A stretch of DNA of 64,000 nucleotides from Rodentibacter caecimuris (GCF_001019715.1 NZ_BBXJ01000001.1:2542001-2606000); one strand, 5' to 3'. Positions 52,663 through 63,375 are shown, counted from the first letter of the stretch. The notes: a model not told the origin generated them from the sequence alone. Numbers and translations are program-made.

Positions 52663-54313
52663 AAACGGATTTTTAGTGATGTGGCAGTTACTACAGCTGG
52701 TCAAACCGCTTGCACATATTATGCTGTTTACCATCACAATGGGAACGCTCGGCTTTCTAAGTGCGATTTTTATTATGGTGTTGGGGGCAATGGGGTTGGC
52801 TCATCTGCTTGGTTTTGACGGGCATTTAAATTTAACCCAAATTTTGACCGCACTTATTGTCCTTGCCGTTGCCCGTGGCATATTACGTTATTTAGAGCAA
52901 ATGTCCGGTCATTATATTGCGTTCAAATTGCTGGCATTATTGCGTGATAAAGTCTTTTCCGCTTTACGTCGTCTGGCATTTGTTAAATTGCAGGATAAAC
53001 AAGCCGGTCAGCTTGTATCTTTAGTCACAAATGATATTGAGCTGCTTGAAGTATTCTACGCTCACACCATTGCACCGATTATGATTGCATTCTTTACTTC
53101 TGCCATTTTAGTGTCGGTATTTGCTCATTTTTCCCTATGGTTTGCCTTAATAGCGCTTGCTGCATATCTTTGTATTGGCGTGGTTTTACCGATCATCGCG
53201 ACTAAATTAGCCCGTGAAGACGGCAGACAATATCGCGAACTTGTGGGGGAAATGAATGATTTTTTCCTCGATAGCATCCGTGGTATGAAAGAAATTCAGC
53301 TTTTTGGTTATGCAAAAAAACGTTTAGATGAAATCCGACAACGCAGTCAATCCATCGATCAGGCATTTCGTAAAATCAAAGATCAAGAAGGTAAAGTGCG
53401 GGTTTATACGGAAATTGCGGTTTCCGTGTTCAATATCATTATTTTATTTATTGGTTTGATTTTATTCAGCTTGAATAAACTGGATTTTGCCGGTTTTTTA
53501 ATCGGAGTAATTTTATTGATGTCGAGTTACGGCCCGGTTATTGCCTTGAGTAATCTTTCCAGTAATTTATTGCAAACTTTGGCATCCGGTGAGCGGGTAT
53601 TGAGTTTGTTGGCGGAACAGCCCGTATTAAAAGAGGTAGAAAGTGCGGTCAATTTAGACAATGTTTCTGAAATTCGCGTAGAAAACCTGAGTTTTACTTA
53701 TGGTGACGAACTAATTCTCACGGATATTAATTTGCAGTTACAGAAAGGACACATTTTAGGTATTCATGGCAGAAGCGGTAGCGGAAAAAGCACGTTATTA
53801 AAGCTTTTAATGCGTTTTTACGATCCGCAACAAGGAAAAATTTGCATTAACGGTACACCGCTTGGCGATATTAATACGGCGAGCCTGCGTGACAATATGG
53901 CGTATATAACCCAACAAACCTATATTTTTAATGACACGATTGAAGAAAATATTCGTCTTGCGCACCGTTCTGCGACGCAAGATCAAATCATTGAAGCCGC
54001 TAAACAGGCATCAATCCACGATTTCATTATGAGTTTACCGGCAGGTTATCAAACTAAAATGACGGAATTGGGCGGCAATCTTTCCGATGGGGAAAAACAA
54101 CGCATTGGTATTGCCCGTGCTTTCTTACACAATGCCCCAATCATTTTGCTGGACGAGCCGACGAGTAATCTGGATAGTTTAAACGAGGCGATTATTTTAC
54201 AATCATTGCGCAACGTTAAGGCGGATAAACTGATTATTCTTGTCAGCCATCGCCAATCCACAATGGCAATTTGCGATCAGGTTATTAGAATAGAAAGCGG
54301 GCGGATGTCGTAA
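52655..54313 (+). CDS. ABC half-transporter (ATPase-permease), CydC-like
   Basis: The 552-residue partner of the preceding half-transporter has six membrane helices (about 15-300) and an ATPase (about 330-550). Walker A is HGRSGSGKST, the signature is LSDGE rather than LSGGQ, and Walker B is IILLDEPTSNLDS. The changed signature suggests one consensus and one degenerate ATP site in the heterodimer. The first codons overlap the end of the previous gene. It carries uptake sequences at 52849 (ILTALIV) and 53642 (ESAVNLD). Substrate unknown; haem or a redox compound is a guess from context. Confidence 0.85.
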   Translation: MRKNGFLVMWQLLQLVKPLAHIMLFTITMGTLGFLSAIFIMVLGAMGLAHLLGFDGHLNLTQILTALIVLAVARGILRYLEQMSGHYIAFKLLALLRDKVFSALRRLAFVKLQDKQAGQLVSLVTNDIELLEVFYAHTIAPIMIAFFTSAILVSVFAHFSLWFALIALAAYLCIGVVLPIIATKLAREDGRQYRELVGEMNDFFLDSIRGMKEIQLFGYAKKRLDEIRQRSQSIDQAFRKIKDQEGKVRVYTEIAVSVFNIIILFIGLILFSLNKLDFAGFLIGVILLMSSYGPVIALSNLSSNLLQTLASGERVLSLLAEQPVLKEVESAVNLDNVSEIRVENLSFTYGDELILTDINLQLQKGHILGIHGRSGSGKSTLLKLLMRFYDPQQGKICINGTPLGDINTASLRDNMAYITQQTYIFNDTIEENIRLAHRSATQDQIIEAAKQASIHDFIMSLPAGYQTKMTELGGNLSDGEKQRIGIARAFLHNAPIILLDEPTSNLDSLNEAIILQSLRNVKADKLIILVSHRQSTMAICDQVIRIESGRMS

Positions 54314-54344
54314 AAAAGTGCGGTTGAAAATGACCGCACTTTTT
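54313..54344. terminator. inverted uptake-sequence bidirectional terminator
   Basis: AAAAAGTGCGGT (54313-54324) faces ACCGCACTTTTT (54333-54344), with A and T runs outside. It lies between the convergent ends of the ABC pair and tnaB and serves both. Its first base is the last base of the ABC stop codon. Confidence 0.88.
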
Positions 54345-54354
54345 TGTTGTAACA

Positions 54355-55587
54355 TTAACCTTGAAAGTGAGGCAGATAATTAAACATCATTAAAAAATGG
54401 GCGATGGCAACAAATACACCGAATAAAGCCGTGAAAATAATTAACCCGTTCCCTCCGCCAACACGAAATCCCGCCATATAGTGGCGTTTTCTTGATTTGT
54501 AAACCAAAAGTGCCGGAATAATGCAAGTCCAAATCGTTGCTACCGCACCGGCATAACCAATGGCTTTCAAGAAGCCCAATGGAAATAGGATCGACATAAT
54601 GAGGGGTGGAAAGAAGGTCGCAATCCAAGATTTTGTGCGTCCGCTTTTGCTGTTATCAAATTTAAAGAAATCGGCAAGATAATCAAATACGCCTAATCCT
54701 ACGCCAATAAAGGAAGATAAAATGGCGGCGATGGAAAACGCATTAATCATTTGTTTAACCGTATTTGATTCAATAACATTACCGAGGGTATTCAGCAATA
54801 CATCTAAATTTCCACCGCTCTCCAGAATAGGCGCAAATTGATCGCGCGGAAGATTACCAAAAATAACAAAAATCCAAATGAGATAAAGTGTTAGGGCAAT
54901 CCCTGTTCCTCCTAAAATGGCATATTTTGCTTTCCGTTCTTCGCCATAATATGCGCGCATACTACAAACGGAGTGATGATAACCAAAGGAAGTTAAGGCA
55001 ACCAGAAACATCCCAATCGCATATTTTGCATAATCGCCTTCTTTTCCGCCAATATCAAAAAGATTATCCAAAGAAATATTGACGGCTAACCCAGAGATAC
55101 TAATAACAAAAGTGAGCCCCATAAAGACAATCAGTAAGACGGAAATGCGATCTACAATACGGGTGGAATGCCAGACAAAATACGAAAAGATTAATACGAA
55201 TACAGTCGAACAAATGGCTAATCCGAAAGAACCTAAGTTAATCCATGGTTTAATTAAGTTTTCTATGATGCCGCCGGAAGCAGTGGTATAAGCATAAAGT
55301 AAGATCCCTCCTACGAAATAGACGGCAAGATTATTAATCGCATTAATGGTGGAACCCAACATATCTTTCGTGACGGTACTAAATGACGCTCTTAAATCAT
55401 AGGTGGAGTAGGCTTCAAGCAATAACCAGCCTGATAATGTCATGAGTATCATGGTTAAACAAATTGCGACAGCAGACCATATTGTCCATGCGCCTGCACC
55501 CGAGGTCGGTAATCCAAGCATTCCGGCACCCACGCAAACGCTGGCAATAATACAGGAACCACCGAAAATGGAAGGTTGTTTTTTCAT
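54355..55587 (-). CDS. tnaB: tryptophan permease TnaB (aromatic amino-acid transporter)
   Basis: The 410-residue permease of the HAAAP family has eleven membrane segments and the conserved start SIFGGSCIIASVCVGAGMLGLPT. It also shares FSTVTKDMLG, GNLPRDQF and the ESGGNLDVLLN-type loop with E. coli TnaB/Mtr. It follows tnaA on the same strand after an 89-base gap with a hairpin, so it is the TnaB of a tnaCAB operon rather than TyrP. Confidence 0.9.
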   Translation of the reverse strand: MKKQPSIFGGSCIIASVCVGAGMLGLPTSGAGAWTIWSAVAICLTMILMTLSGWLLLEAYSTYDLRASFSTVTKDMLGSTINAINNLAVYFVGGILLYAYTTASGGIIENLIKPWINLGSFGLAICSTVFVLIFSYFVWHSTRIVDRISVLLIVFMGLTFVISISGLAVNISLDNLFDIGGKEGDYAKYAIGMFLVALTSFGYHHSVCSMRAYYGEERKAKYAILGGTGIALTLYLIWIFVIFGNLPRDQFAPILESGGNLDVLLNTLGNVIESNTVKQMINAFSIAAILSSFIGVGLGVFDYLADFFKFDNSKSGRTKSWIATFFPPLIMSILFPLGFLKAIGYAGAVATIWTCIIPALLVYKSRKRHYMAGFRVGGGNGLIIFTALFGVFVAIAHFLMMFNYLPHFQG

Positions 55588-55633
55588 ATTGAATCCTTAT
55601 CAATAACAATGTATTGAAATAAGTCTTTGATAA

Positions 55634-55662
55634 AAAATGCAGCTCAAAATGAACTGCATTTT
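55634..55662 (-). terminator. hairpin between tnaA and tnaB
   Basis: AAAATGCAG (55634-55642) faces CTGCATTTT (55654-55662); on the minus strand it ends in a T run (TTTTTTATC). It lies just past the tnaA stop and would reduce tnaB expression relative to tnaA. Confidence 0.65.
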
Positions 55663-55676
55663 CTAGGATAATTTTT

Positions 55677-57098
55677 TTATGATTCCACTTCTTTCAATCG
55701 TGCGGTGAAATGACGTAAAACTTTCGGCTCATAAGTAAAGGTTAATCCTTTAATATTTGCTGCGTTTTCTTTCACCTTTTGGAAGGCTTCAATAATGAAA
55801 TCCATGTGGGTTTGGGTGTAGGTCGCACGTGGAATCGTAAGGCGTAATAACTCGGCAGGACAAGGCAACTGTTGTCCTGTTTTTGGATCTCTTCCTAATA
55901 AAAACGAACCAATTTCGACCGCTCTTATGCCGGCAACTTTATAAAGTTCACAAGAAAGGGCTTGGGCTGGGAATTGCTCCGGCGGAATATGCGGTAATAA
56001 TTTACCGGCATCAACGAAAGCGGCGTGCCCGCCGGGTTGTTGGCAGGCTACCCCAATGCGTTCAAGTCCTGCAACCAAATATTCAATTTGTGCGATACGA
56101 TAAGCTAACCATTCTTGCCGCATTCCGTCACGTAAACCGATTGCTAAACGTTCCATGGCTCCGCCTTCTAAACCGCCATAAGTCGGGAAGCCTTCTTGTG
56201 CAACGCAAAGGGTGCGACATTCATGATAAACCTCTTCCATGGATTGATCTTTGAAGGCTAAAATCCCCCCCATTGGCACCATTGCGTCTTTTTTGGCAGA
56301 CATTGCCAAACAATCGGCATAGCGATAACTTTCGTAAGTGATTTGTTCGATTGTCCAATCTTTATAAGCGTCTTCACGTTGCTGAATAAAATAGGCATTT
56401 TCAGCGAAGCGGGCGGAATCCATAATTACCGGAATATCGTATTTCCGTGCAATTTCATACATACCTTTTAAATTAGCGATGGAAACAGGTTGTCCCCCGG
56501 CGGAGTTACAAGTGATGGTACAAACGATATAAGGCACATTATTCGCACCGACTTCTTGAATACCTTGTTCCAATTTTTCTAAATCAAAATTACCTTTGAA
56601 CGGATATTTTACTGAAGTATCAAAGGCTTCTTTGATATAAATGTTACGCACGGTTGCCCCATTTATTTGGCTATGACCTTGTGTGGTATCGAAGAAATAA
56701 TTGGAAAATACAACCATTTTACGGCGATCCAAGCCTTTTTCTCGCTCACGTTTGGCAATTAATACGGGGATATAAATTTGTTCCGCACCTCGGCCTTGAT
56801 GAGTTGGGATGGTGTATTCATAGCCAAAAATTTCTTTCACGGAATTTGCCAGCGCATAATAGCTACGACTGCCACTGTAAGCTTCGTCACCGCGCAACAT
56901 TGCAGCCTGCATATCTTGTGTTACCGCACCGGTACCGCTGTCGGTTAAAAGATCGATGAAAACATCCTGACTATCTAGTAAAAATGGGTTCATTCCTGAT
57001 TTTAAAATTGCCTCTTCTCGATATTCTCGGGTTGTTCTTTTCACCGGTTCAATAACTCGAATGCGGAAAGGTTCGGGTAAATGTTTAAAATTTTCCAT
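55677..57098 (-). CDS. tnaA: tryptophanase
   Basis: PLP enzyme (473 residues; E. coli 471) that splits tryptophan into indole, pyruvate and ammonia. The start [22 protein letters not shown] is typical, and the PLP Lys lies in [12 protein letters not shown] (about 267-278). [12 protein letters not shown] and [14 protein letters not shown] form the substrate and cofactor site. The organism is therefore expected to be indole-positive. It is preceded by the tnaC leader and a CRP site. Confidence 0.97.
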   Translation of the reverse strand: MENFKHLPEPFRIRVIEPVKRTTREYREEAILKSGMNPFLLDSQDVFIDLLTDSGTGAVTQDMQAAMLRGDEAYSGSRSYYALANSVKEIFGYEYTIPTHQGRGAEQIYIPVLIAKREREKGLDRRKMVVFSNYFFDTTQGHSQINGATVRNIYIKEAFDTSVKYPFKGNFDLEKLEQGIQEVGANNVPYIVCTITCNSAGGQPVSIANLKGMYEIARKYDIPVIMDSARFAENAYFIQQREDAYKDWTIEQITYESYRYADCLAMSAKKDAMVPMGGILAFKDQSMEEVYHECRTLCVAQEGFPTYGGLEGGAMERLAIGLRDGMRQEWLAYRIAQIEYLVAGLERIGVACQQPGGHAAFVDAGKLLPHIPPEQFPAQALSCELYKVAGIRAVEIGSFLLGRDPKTGQQLPCPAELLRLTIPRATYTQTHMDFIIEAFQKVKENAANIKGLTFTYEPKVLRHFTARLKEVES

Positions 57099-57196
57099 AG
57101 CAAAATCCTCAAAAATTAATTTGATTAATTTAAGTAAAAATTATTTTCTAAAATGAAAATAGAACGGTAGTAAATAGAAAAAGAAAGGATGGCGGA

Positions 57197-57268
57197 CTAT
57201 GGAAAATAGAAAGATAATCTTGGATCGATAAGTACCCAAGTTTGGTTCGGTGAAAGCAAGTTAAGCAT
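57197..57268 (-). CDS. tnaC: TnaC leader peptide of the tna operon
   Basis: A 23-residue frame with AAAGGA upstream begins MLNLLSPNQTW and ends SFYFP before TAG. Key residues keep the exact spacing of E. coli TnaC: Trp11, Asp15 four residues later and the final Pro23 eight residues after that (E. coli W12, D16, P24). The rest differs. Tryptophan-bound ribosomes should stall at the last Pro codon and prevent Rho termination upstream of tnaA. Confidence 0.88.
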   Translation of the reverse strand: MLNLLSPNQTWVLIDPRLSFYFP

Positions 57269-57384
57269 ATTAAAATCCTTTGTAAGAAAATAGAAACTTA
57301 ATACTACTAACGGCTTACTTCTAACTACAAAGTGAGGTCAGAATAATACAAAAATAAAATCTGTCATCTGTTATTTTTTTAATT

Positions 57385-57400
57385 TGTGAAGCCTGTCACA
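57385..57400. promoter_or_regulatory. CRP site of the tna promoter
   Basis: TGTGA-AGCCTG-TCACA is a perfect CRP half-site pair. On the minus strand a TATTAT -10 box lies at 57343-57348, which places the CRP centre about 55-60 bases upstream of the likely start, suiting class I activation. The tna operon is known to be catabolite-controlled in E. coli. Confidence 0.85.
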
Positions 57401-57432
57401 CAATATTTTTCTGTTCTGTTTAACAAAGAAGT

Positions 57433-58449
57433 TTAAATAAATTGAGCTTTATCACTTATATTTTTAATCGATTTTCGTAATTGTAGGGTAGGGCTGAGGG
57501 TGAGTGTTTGATAAGGCTCATTCGGGTTTTTTATCCGTTGCAGTAATAATTCTACGGCGAGTTTGCCTAATTCGGCTTTAGGCTGACTGATGGTAGAAAG
57601 AGGGGGAGAAAGATAACGGGAAAGTTCGATGTCATCGTAGCCAATGACGGAAATATCCTCCGGAATACGTAAACCCTGTTGTTGAAGCACCTGATAAGCA
57701 CCAACCGCAATGGCATCGCTGCAACAAAATACGGCGGTTGGGCGATGTGGTATCGCAAGCAATTTTTGCATACCGGCGGCACCGCCTGCAAAATCGAAAT
57801 GGCTTTCCACAATCCAATGGGGATTGAGTGGGATTTTCGACTCCATTAAGGCTTTTTTGTAACCTTTTAAGCGATTTTGTGCAACAGACTTTTTTAGATT
57901 GCCGGTGATAATGGCAATTTGTTGATGACCGGCATCAATCAACGTCTTAGTTGCTAAATATCCGCCAAGTTCCGAGTTTTCGAGAATTTTGTCGGCGTTT
58001 AATTCGGTAAACCACCAATCCATTACCACCAATGGCACGGAAACGGTCAGTTCCGTATCCGCATTAAAACGGCTGTCGCCACACATCAATAATAAGCCGT
58101 CCACCTGTTTATGAAGTAGTGTCCGTAAATTTTGTTGTAATCGTCCGGCATCACCTCCGGTGGTGGCAATAATGAGATTATATTGATGTTGCTGGCAATA
58201 TTGCTCTACGCCTGCCATGACTTCGGCAAAGAAAGGATTATTGGTTGCGGTAACAAGCAACCCGATGGTTTTTGTTTCGCGTACTTTCAGGCTACGCGCC
58301 ACAGCGGATGGCGTGTAATTCAGTTCTGCTACCACGCTCATTACTTTTTCTCGAATTTCATCGCTGACAAAGCGTGAACCGTTAATGACGTGAGAAACCG
58401 TCGAAGTCGAAACCTTTGCCAATCGGGCAATATCTTTCATCGTTGCCAT
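57433..58449 (-). CDS. rbsR: ribose operon repressor
   Basis: LacI-family repressor (338 residues; E. coli 330). The helix-turn-helix [20 protein letters not shown] (about 4-23) and hinge helix [10 protein letters not shown] are followed by the ribose-binding domain. The start MATMKD equals that of E. coli RbsR. It is the last gene of rbsDACBKR and probably binds the palindrome at 63360-63375. It lies next to the tna regulatory region, with no clear terminator between. Confidence 0.94.
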   Translation of the reverse strand: MATMKDIARLAKVSTSTVSHVINGSRFVSDEIREKVMSVVAELNYTPSAVARSLKVRETKTIGLLVTATNNPFFAEVMAGVEQYCQQHQYNLIIATTGGDAGRLQQNLRTLLHKQVDGLLLMCGDSRFNADTELTVSVPLVVMDWWFTELNADKILENSELGGYLATKTLIDAGHQQIAIITGNLKKSVAQNRLKGYKKALMESKIPLNPHWIVESHFDFAGGAAGMQKLLAIPHRPTAVFCCSDAIAVGAYQVLQQQGLRIPEDISVIGYDDIELSRYLSPPLSTISQPKAELGKLAVELLLQRIKNPNEPYQTLTLSPTLQLRKSIKNISDKAQFI

Positions 58450-58477
58450 AGAAACATCGCTATTTTTAACCGCACTT

Positions 58478-59395
58478 TTAGTTGTTTGTGAGAAATTCTA
58501 AGGTTTCTTGACGACTTGGAATAGACGGTTGTGCGCCTTCGCGTGTTACGCTAATCGCTGCAGCGGCTTGTCCGAAACGAATCGCTTCATCAAGGGATTG
58601 CCCTGCCAATAAAGCGGTAATGAAACCAGCGTTGAAGGTATCGCCCGCCGCCGTGGTATCTACCGCTTGTACGCGGAATCCTTTCATCATTTGGCTTTTG
58701 CCGTATTGGCTGACAAACACGCCTTTTGCGCCGAGCGTAATGATCACGCAGCCGATACCTTTTTCGTGAAAAACACGCGCGGCATTGACCGCACTTTGTT
58801 CATCCGTTACGCGTACGCCGGTAAGAATTTCTGCTTCAGTTTCATTTGGCGTGATAATGTCGATTAAGCCCAATAAGTGATCGGATAACGGTTGGGCTGG
58901 TGCAGGGTTTAACACCACTTGTACGTTATGTTTTTTCGCGATTTGTGCGGCAAGTTCTACACCTGAAATCGGAGTTTCCAATTGCATCAGTAAGCAATCT
59001 GATTGGGCAATCCGTTCTTCAGCGTTACATACGATTTGTTCGTCTAAAAATGCATTTGCACCACGGGCTAGCACAATGCTGTTTTCACCGGTTTGAGCTA
59101 CTTGAATAAACGCCATTCCGGTCATTTCTTGCGAAACCGTCTTGATATGGGCGGTATCAATGCCGTCCTGCGTAAAAGCATTTTTCATCGATGCACCTAT
59201 ACCATCATCCCCAATGCAACCAATAAACGCGACCTTAGCCCCCAAACGTGCTGCCGCAACGGCTTGGTTTGCCCCTTTACCACCGTAGGCGATGTGATAA
59301 TTCTTACCCGTCAAGGTTTCACCGGGTTTGGCAAAATAAGGGACGGCAATAACATGATCGGCGTTGATGCTGCCGAGAACAGTCAGTTTTTTCAT
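58478..59395 (-). CDS. rbsK: ribokinase
   Basis: Phosphorylates ribose to ribose-5-phosphate (305 residues; E. coli 309). PfkB signatures [15 protein letters not shown] (about 38-52) and [18 protein letters not shown] (about 246-263, catalytic Asp) are intact. It lies between rbsB and rbsR. An uptake sequence at 58789 encodes QSAVNAAR. Confidence 0.96.
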   Translation of the reverse strand: MKKLTVLGSINADHVIAVPYFAKPGETLTGKNYHIAYGGKGANQAVAAARLGAKVAFIGCIGDDGIGASMKNAFTQDGIDTAHIKTVSQEMTGMAFIQVAQTGENSIVLARGANAFLDEQIVCNAEERIAQSDCLLMQLETPISGVELAAQIAKKHNVQVVLNPAPAQPLSDHLLGLIDIITPNETEAEILTGVRVTDEQSAVNAARVFHEKGIGCVIITLGAKGVFVSQYGKSQMMKGFRVQAVDTTAAGDTFNAGFITALLAGQSLDEAIRFGQAAAAISVTREGAQPSIPSRQETLEFLTNN

Positions 59396-59456
59396 TGTTG
59401 ATCTCTAATCCGTTGGGGCATTTTTACCCGTCAGCTGTAACATATTGATTTGATTG

Positions 59457-59480
59457 TAGGCGGATAAGTGTCCGCCTACA
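59457..59480. repeat. GTAG-headed palindrome between rbsB and rbsK
   Basis: GTAGGCGGA (59457-59465) faces TCCGCCTAC (59472-59480) with a 6-base loop, right after the rbsB stop. It may stabilise the rbsB message. The preceding bases TGTAACATATTGA also occur beside the REPIN-like repeat at 2743-2822, which hints at a shared repeat family. Confidence 0.5.
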
Positions 59481-59485
59481 AATGA

Positions 59486-60376
59486 TTATTCGGTAATGAC
59501 TTTCAAATCAACCGGAATTTGTGCTTCTACTTTCTCGCCTTTTAACACTTTGTCTGCTGTTACCACACCGAGCGAACCGATTAAATCAGGCTGTTGCGCC
59601 ACGGTTGCCGCCAATTTCCCGCTTTTCACGGCTTTTATCGCATCATCAGTGCCGTCAAAGCCTACAACCAGTACGTTTTTATTGGCCGCTTTAATGGCTC
59701 GCAACGCACCCAATGCCATTTCATCGTTTTGTGCAAAAATCGCTTGCACCTCCGCTTTGCTGGCAAGTAAGTTTTCAGTTACGTTTAAACCTTTTGTGCG
59801 ATCGAAGTCCGCCGGTTGGCTGGCAAGTACATCAAATTTATGTAATTGAACCGCCTGTTTAAAGCCTTCGCCGCGTTCGCGTGCAGCAGATGTGCCGGCA
59901 ATCCCTTCAAGTTGAATCACTTTTGCACCGTCACCTAATTTTTGTGCGATAAAATCCCCTGCCGTTTTACCACCGGCGACATTATCGGAGGCAATATGAC
60001 TGACGACTTTACCTTTTGCCGAGCCACGGTCTAACGTAATGACCGGAATATTATTGCGGTTGGCAATGGCAACGGCATTGCTTACCGCTTCGGAATCGGT
60101 CGGATTAATCAAAAGCACTTTTGCACCGCGAACGGTTAAGTCTTCTACGTTGGCTAATTCTTTTGCCGGGTCATTTTGTGAATCAAGCACCACCAGTTTG
60201 TAACCTAATTCATCCGCTTTTTTCTGTGCGCTGTCTTTTAAGGTTACAAAAAACGGATTATCCAAGGTAGATACCGCTAAGGCGATGGTATCCTGTGCGT
60301 AAGCCGTGCCGGAAACGGCTAAACCTAATAATACGGTGGAACTAAGTGCGGTCAATTGTGTAGCTAATTTTTTCAT
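59486..60376 (-). CDS. rbsB: ribose-binding periplasmic protein
   Basis: Substrate receptor of the ribose ABC transporter (296 residues, as in E. coli). It has a signal peptide (about 1-27, ending AYA) and the two-domain sugar-binding fold ([19 protein letters not shown] near the mature start; [26 protein letters not shown] late). An uptake sequence lies in the signal-peptide codons (QLTALSS). The hairpin behind it fits the usual high expression of binding proteins. Confidence 0.96.
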   Translation of the reverse strand: MKKLATQLTALSSTVLLGLAVSGTAYAQDTIALAVSTLDNPFFVTLKDSAQKKADELGYKLVVLDSQNDPAKELANVEDLTVRGAKVLLINPTDSEAVSNAVAIANRNNIPVITLDRGSAKGKVVSHIASDNVAGGKTAGDFIAQKLGDGAKVIQLEGIAGTSAARERGEGFKQAVQLHKFDVLASQPADFDRTKGLNVTENLLASKAEVQAIFAQNDEMALGALRAIKAANKNVLVVGFDGTDDAIKAVKSGKLAATVAQQPDLIGSLGVVTADKVLKGEKVEAQIPVDLKVITE

Positions 60377-60395
60377 AATTTCTCCTTAAAGTAAG

Positions 60396-61367
60396 TTACA
60401 GTTTTTTTGTACCAAGATAGTTATCGGCTAAAACGGCAACCAGAATAACCAACGCTTTTGCTATCATTTGATAGTAAGATGAAATATCTAATAAATTCAG
60501 GGCATTATTTAAAAATCCGATAATCAATGCTCCAATGAGTGTTCCCATTACACGCCCTTTGCCGCCCATTAAGCTGGTTCCGCCTACAACGACCGCCGCA
60601 ATCGCATCAAGTTCATAGGATACGCCGGCGGTGGGTTGTGCGGAAGATAAACGGGAAGTAACAATTAAACCGGCAAGGGCGGATAAAAAACCGCTCACAG
60701 CGAAAACAAACACTTTGATTTTATTAACATTAATACCGGAAAGTTGGGTGGCGGATTCGTTACCGCCAAGGGCATAAATATAGCGCCCGATCGGGGTGTG
60801 TTTCAAAATATACCAAGCCACCGCGAACACCACCGCCATAATCCAAATCGGCACCGGAATTCCCAACAGATAACCCGTACCAAGGGTGGCAAATACATCG
60901 GCGCTGTCAGAAAATCCCGTTGTAATCGGGCGACCGTCCGTATAAACCATGGTTACGCCGCGTAATAACGTCATGGTAACAAGGGTAGCAATAAAGGCTT
61001 GCACTTTCCCTTTGGCGACGATCATCCCGCTGATACCGCCAAGCATTGTGCCGAGTAACAAGGTTGCCGGAATGACCAGTAAAATCGGCAGTTCAAGGCT
61101 GATCATTGAAGCGGCAATTGCGCCTGTGAGTGCTAAGACCGATCCCACAGAAAGATCAATCCCTGCAATTAAAATCACGAACGTCATCCCCACGGCGATG
61201 ATGGCATTCACGGAGGTTTGACGCAAAATATTCAGAATATTATCCACACTGAAAAAATTCGGATTAATCATCGACACAATAGCAATGAGAATAATCAGTG
61301 CAATAAAAGAACGTTGTTCAATCAAAAATTTCCCAAATTGGAAACGAGAAGTTTGGGTTGTCATCAT
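60396..61367 (-). CDS. rbsC: ribose ABC transporter permease
   Basis: Membrane subunit of the ribose importer (323 residues; E. coli 321). Eight to ten membrane helices are predicted, with the family signature VILIAGIDLSVGSVLALTGAI (about 64-84) and GGTSLMGGKGRVMGTLIGALI near the end. Two ATGs stand in a row at the start. It lies 57 bases after rbsA. Confidence 0.96.
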   Translation of the reverse strand: MMTTQTSRFQFGKFLIEQRSFIALIILIAIVSMINPNFFSVDNILNILRQTSVNAIIAVGMTFVILIAGIDLSVGSVLALTGAIAASMISLELPILLVIPATLLLGTMLGGISGMIVAKGKVQAFIATLVTMTLLRGVTMVYTDGRPITTGFSDSADVFATLGTGYLLGIPVPIWIMAVVFAVAWYILKHTPIGRYIYALGGNESATQLSGINVNKIKVFVFAVSGFLSALAGLIVTSRLSSAQPTAGVSYELDAIAAVVVGGTSLMGGKGRVMGTLIGALIIGFLNNALNLLDISSYYQMIAKALVILVAVLADNYLGTKKL

Positions 61368-61424
61368 GTTTACCTTAAAAATTTATCCGTAAAATCGACC
61401 GCACTTTTGAAACCGACTTTAAGT

Positions 61425-62909
61425 CTATTTGCCAATGGCGGCGGCGAGTAATTTTTCTTGTGTTGCTGCTTCACGAGAAAATTCTGCACTGATTTTGCCT
61501 TCGTGCATAACCAAAATGCGGTCGCTCATACCAAGCACTTCCGGCATATCGGATGAAATCATCAAAATACTCAAGCCGTCTTTTTTAAATTCGTTGATCA
61601 GCTGATAAATTTCTTTTCGTGCGCCCACATCCACACCGCGTGTCGGCTCGTCTAAAATCAACACGTTTGGGCGGGTCATCAAACCGCGTGCAATCGCCAC
61701 TTTTTGCTGATTGCCGCCGGAAAGCAAGCCCACTTTTTGTTCACGGCTTGGGGTTTTAATGTTAAACATCGCAATAAAATCATCCACCGCCATGCTTTCC
61801 GCTTGGTGGTGAATTGAACCTTTTTGAGAAAAATGTTCAAGTGCGGTAAGCGACATATTTTCTTTTACGGACATCCCTAAAATAAGACCGTCGCCTTTGC
61901 GATCTTCAGAAATATAGACAATGCCGTTGTTCAAGCCGTCTTGTGGCGTGCGATTTTCAATCTCTTGATTTTTTAACCGCACTTTGCCGGCGGTTTTCGG
62001 TAAAGCACCGTAAAGTAATTTGCCAAGCTCTGTTCTGCCAGCCCCCATTAAGCCGGATACGCCCACAATTTCGCCGGCATAAAGTTTAAAAGAAACATCA
62101 TTAATACCACTGCCACTGATATGTTCGACATTCAATACGCAGTCGCCTTTTTCTTGTGGCAGGTGCGGATACTGTTCGTCGAGGCGGCGACCCACCATCA
62201 TTTCAATCAACTCATCTTCGGTCAGATTCGCCACTGCCCGTTCGCCGATAAATTGTCCGTCACGTAAAACGGTAACGTCGTCGCAAATTTGGAAAATTTC
62301 TTTTAAACGGTGGGAAATATAAACAATGCCGTGTTTTTCCGCTTTAAGCTCAGCAATAACGTTGAATAAAGCCTCCGTTTCCGTATCGGTTAATGCGTCC
62401 GTCGGTTCATCCATAATGATAACCTTAGATTCAAAACTTAACGCTTTGGCGATTTCCACCATTTGCTGTTCGCCGATGGAAAGTTCGGAACATAATTTTT
62501 TGCTACTATGGGTTACGCCTAAACGTGCTAACAGTTTGTCTGCTTCGGCGTGCATTTTTTGCCAATTAATCGCCCCCCAGCGTGTTTTAAATTCACGCCC
62601 AAGGAAAATATTTTCTGCAATGCTGAGATTGCCCACTAAATTAAGCTCTTGATGAATAATGCTAATACCGGCCTCTTGAGACGCTTTTGGCCCGTTGAAC
62701 GATACTTCGTTGCCAAGATATTCAATCGTCCCGGTATCTTTGGAATAAATACCGGTCAGCACTTTCATCAAGGTTGATTTGCCCGCACCGTTTTCGCCCA
62801 TCAATGCCATTACACGGCCGGCATACACTGACAGACAAGCCTTATTCAAGGCTTTCACACCGGGAAAGGATTTATTTACACCGCTGATTTTGAGTAGGGT
62901 TTCCATCAT
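61425..62909 (-). CDS. rbsA: ribose ABC transporter ATPase
   Basis: Double-ATPase subunit (494 residues). The first domain has a normal Walker A (GENGAGKST, about 38-46) and LSIGEQQ signature. The second has a degenerate Walker A ([11 protein letters not shown]) with [14 protein letters not shown], as is usual in RbsA/MglA proteins. Start codons ATG-ATG follow GAAGG. It lies 10 bases after rbsD. An uptake sequence at 61842 encodes SLTALEH. Confidence 0.96.
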   Translation of the reverse strand: MMETLLKISGVNKSFPGVKALNKACLSVYAGRVMALMGENGAGKSTLMKVLTGIYSKDTGTIEYLGNEVSFNGPKASQEAGISIIHQELNLVGNLSIAENIFLGREFKTRWGAINWQKMHAEADKLLARLGVTHSSKKLCSELSIGEQQMVEIAKALSFESKVIIMDEPTDALTDTETEALFNVIAELKAEKHGIVYISHRLKEIFQICDDVTVLRDGQFIGERAVANLTEDELIEMMVGRRLDEQYPHLPQEKGDCVLNVEHISGSGINDVSFKLYAGEIVGVSGLMGAGRTELGKLLYGALPKTAGKVRLKNQEIENRTPQDGLNNGIVYISEDRKGDGLILGMSVKENMSLTALEHFSQKGSIHHQAESMAVDDFIAMFNIKTPSREQKVGLLSGGNQQKVAIARGLMTRPNVLILDEPTRGVDVGARKEIYQLINEFKKDGLSILMISSDMPEVLGMSDRILVMHEGKISAEFSREAATQEKLLAAAIGK

Positions 62910-62919
62910 TTTACCTTCG

Positions 62920-63339
62920 TTAAAACGGCACGCCGGAATATAAAATCACATTGGCATAAGGCGAACATTCGCCACTGCGTACAATCGCTTTGCTTTGCTG
63001 GGTATGTTTTTTGAAGATTTCGTGCGGCACAAATTCCAGCTGAATTTGATTGCCTTGAGCAGTTTCAAGTTGTTGGAGTTTCGCTAAAAGTGCGGTCAAT
63101 ATTTCAGGATTTTTTTGTTTGATTTCCTCGGCGATCAAGGCACGCTCCACAAACATTTCATTTATAACAACATCGAAGGTTTGTAAAAAACGTGGCACAC
63201 CGGCGGTAAGGGCTAAATCTATACGTTCCACATTTAATGGAATCGGTAGTCCGGCATCACAAATGGTAATGCTGTCGGTATGACCTAAAGTCGCAATGCA
63301 ATGAGAAAGTTGTGCATTTAATAACATTGTTTTTTTCAT
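62920..63339 (-). CDS. rbsD: D-ribose pyranase
   Basis: Converts beta-pyranose to beta-furanose ribose for the kinase (139 residues, as in E. coli). The catalytic His lies in [23 protein letters not shown] (about 12-34), and the C-terminal region has the conserved [19 protein letters not shown]. The ATG at 63339 follows AAGGA; the TTG before it is an unlikely start. First gene of the operon. Confidence 0.96.
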   Translation of the reverse strand: MKKTMLLNAQLSHCIATLGHTDSITICDAGLPIPLNVERIDLALTAGVPRFLQTFDVVINEMFVERALIAEEIKQKNPEILTALLAKLQQLETAQGNQIQLEFVPHEIFKKHTQQSKAIVRSGECSPYANVILYSGVPF

Positions 63340-63359
63340 CAAAAAATCCTTTTAGGTTT

Positions 63360-63375
63360 ATCGAAACGTTTCGAT
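63360..63375. promoter_or_regulatory. RbsR-like operator
   Basis: ATCGAAACGTTTCGAT is a perfect 16-bp palindrome, with the CGAAACGTTTCG core that the LacI-family repressor RbsR binds in E. coli. It sits about 20 bases upstream of rbsD, between start codon and promoter. Confidence 0.85.

Noticed and set aside
54355-55587. Identification as tyrosine permease TyrP
   Set aside because: The gene directly follows tnaA in a tnaC-led operon, and its loop motifs fit TnaB/Mtr better.
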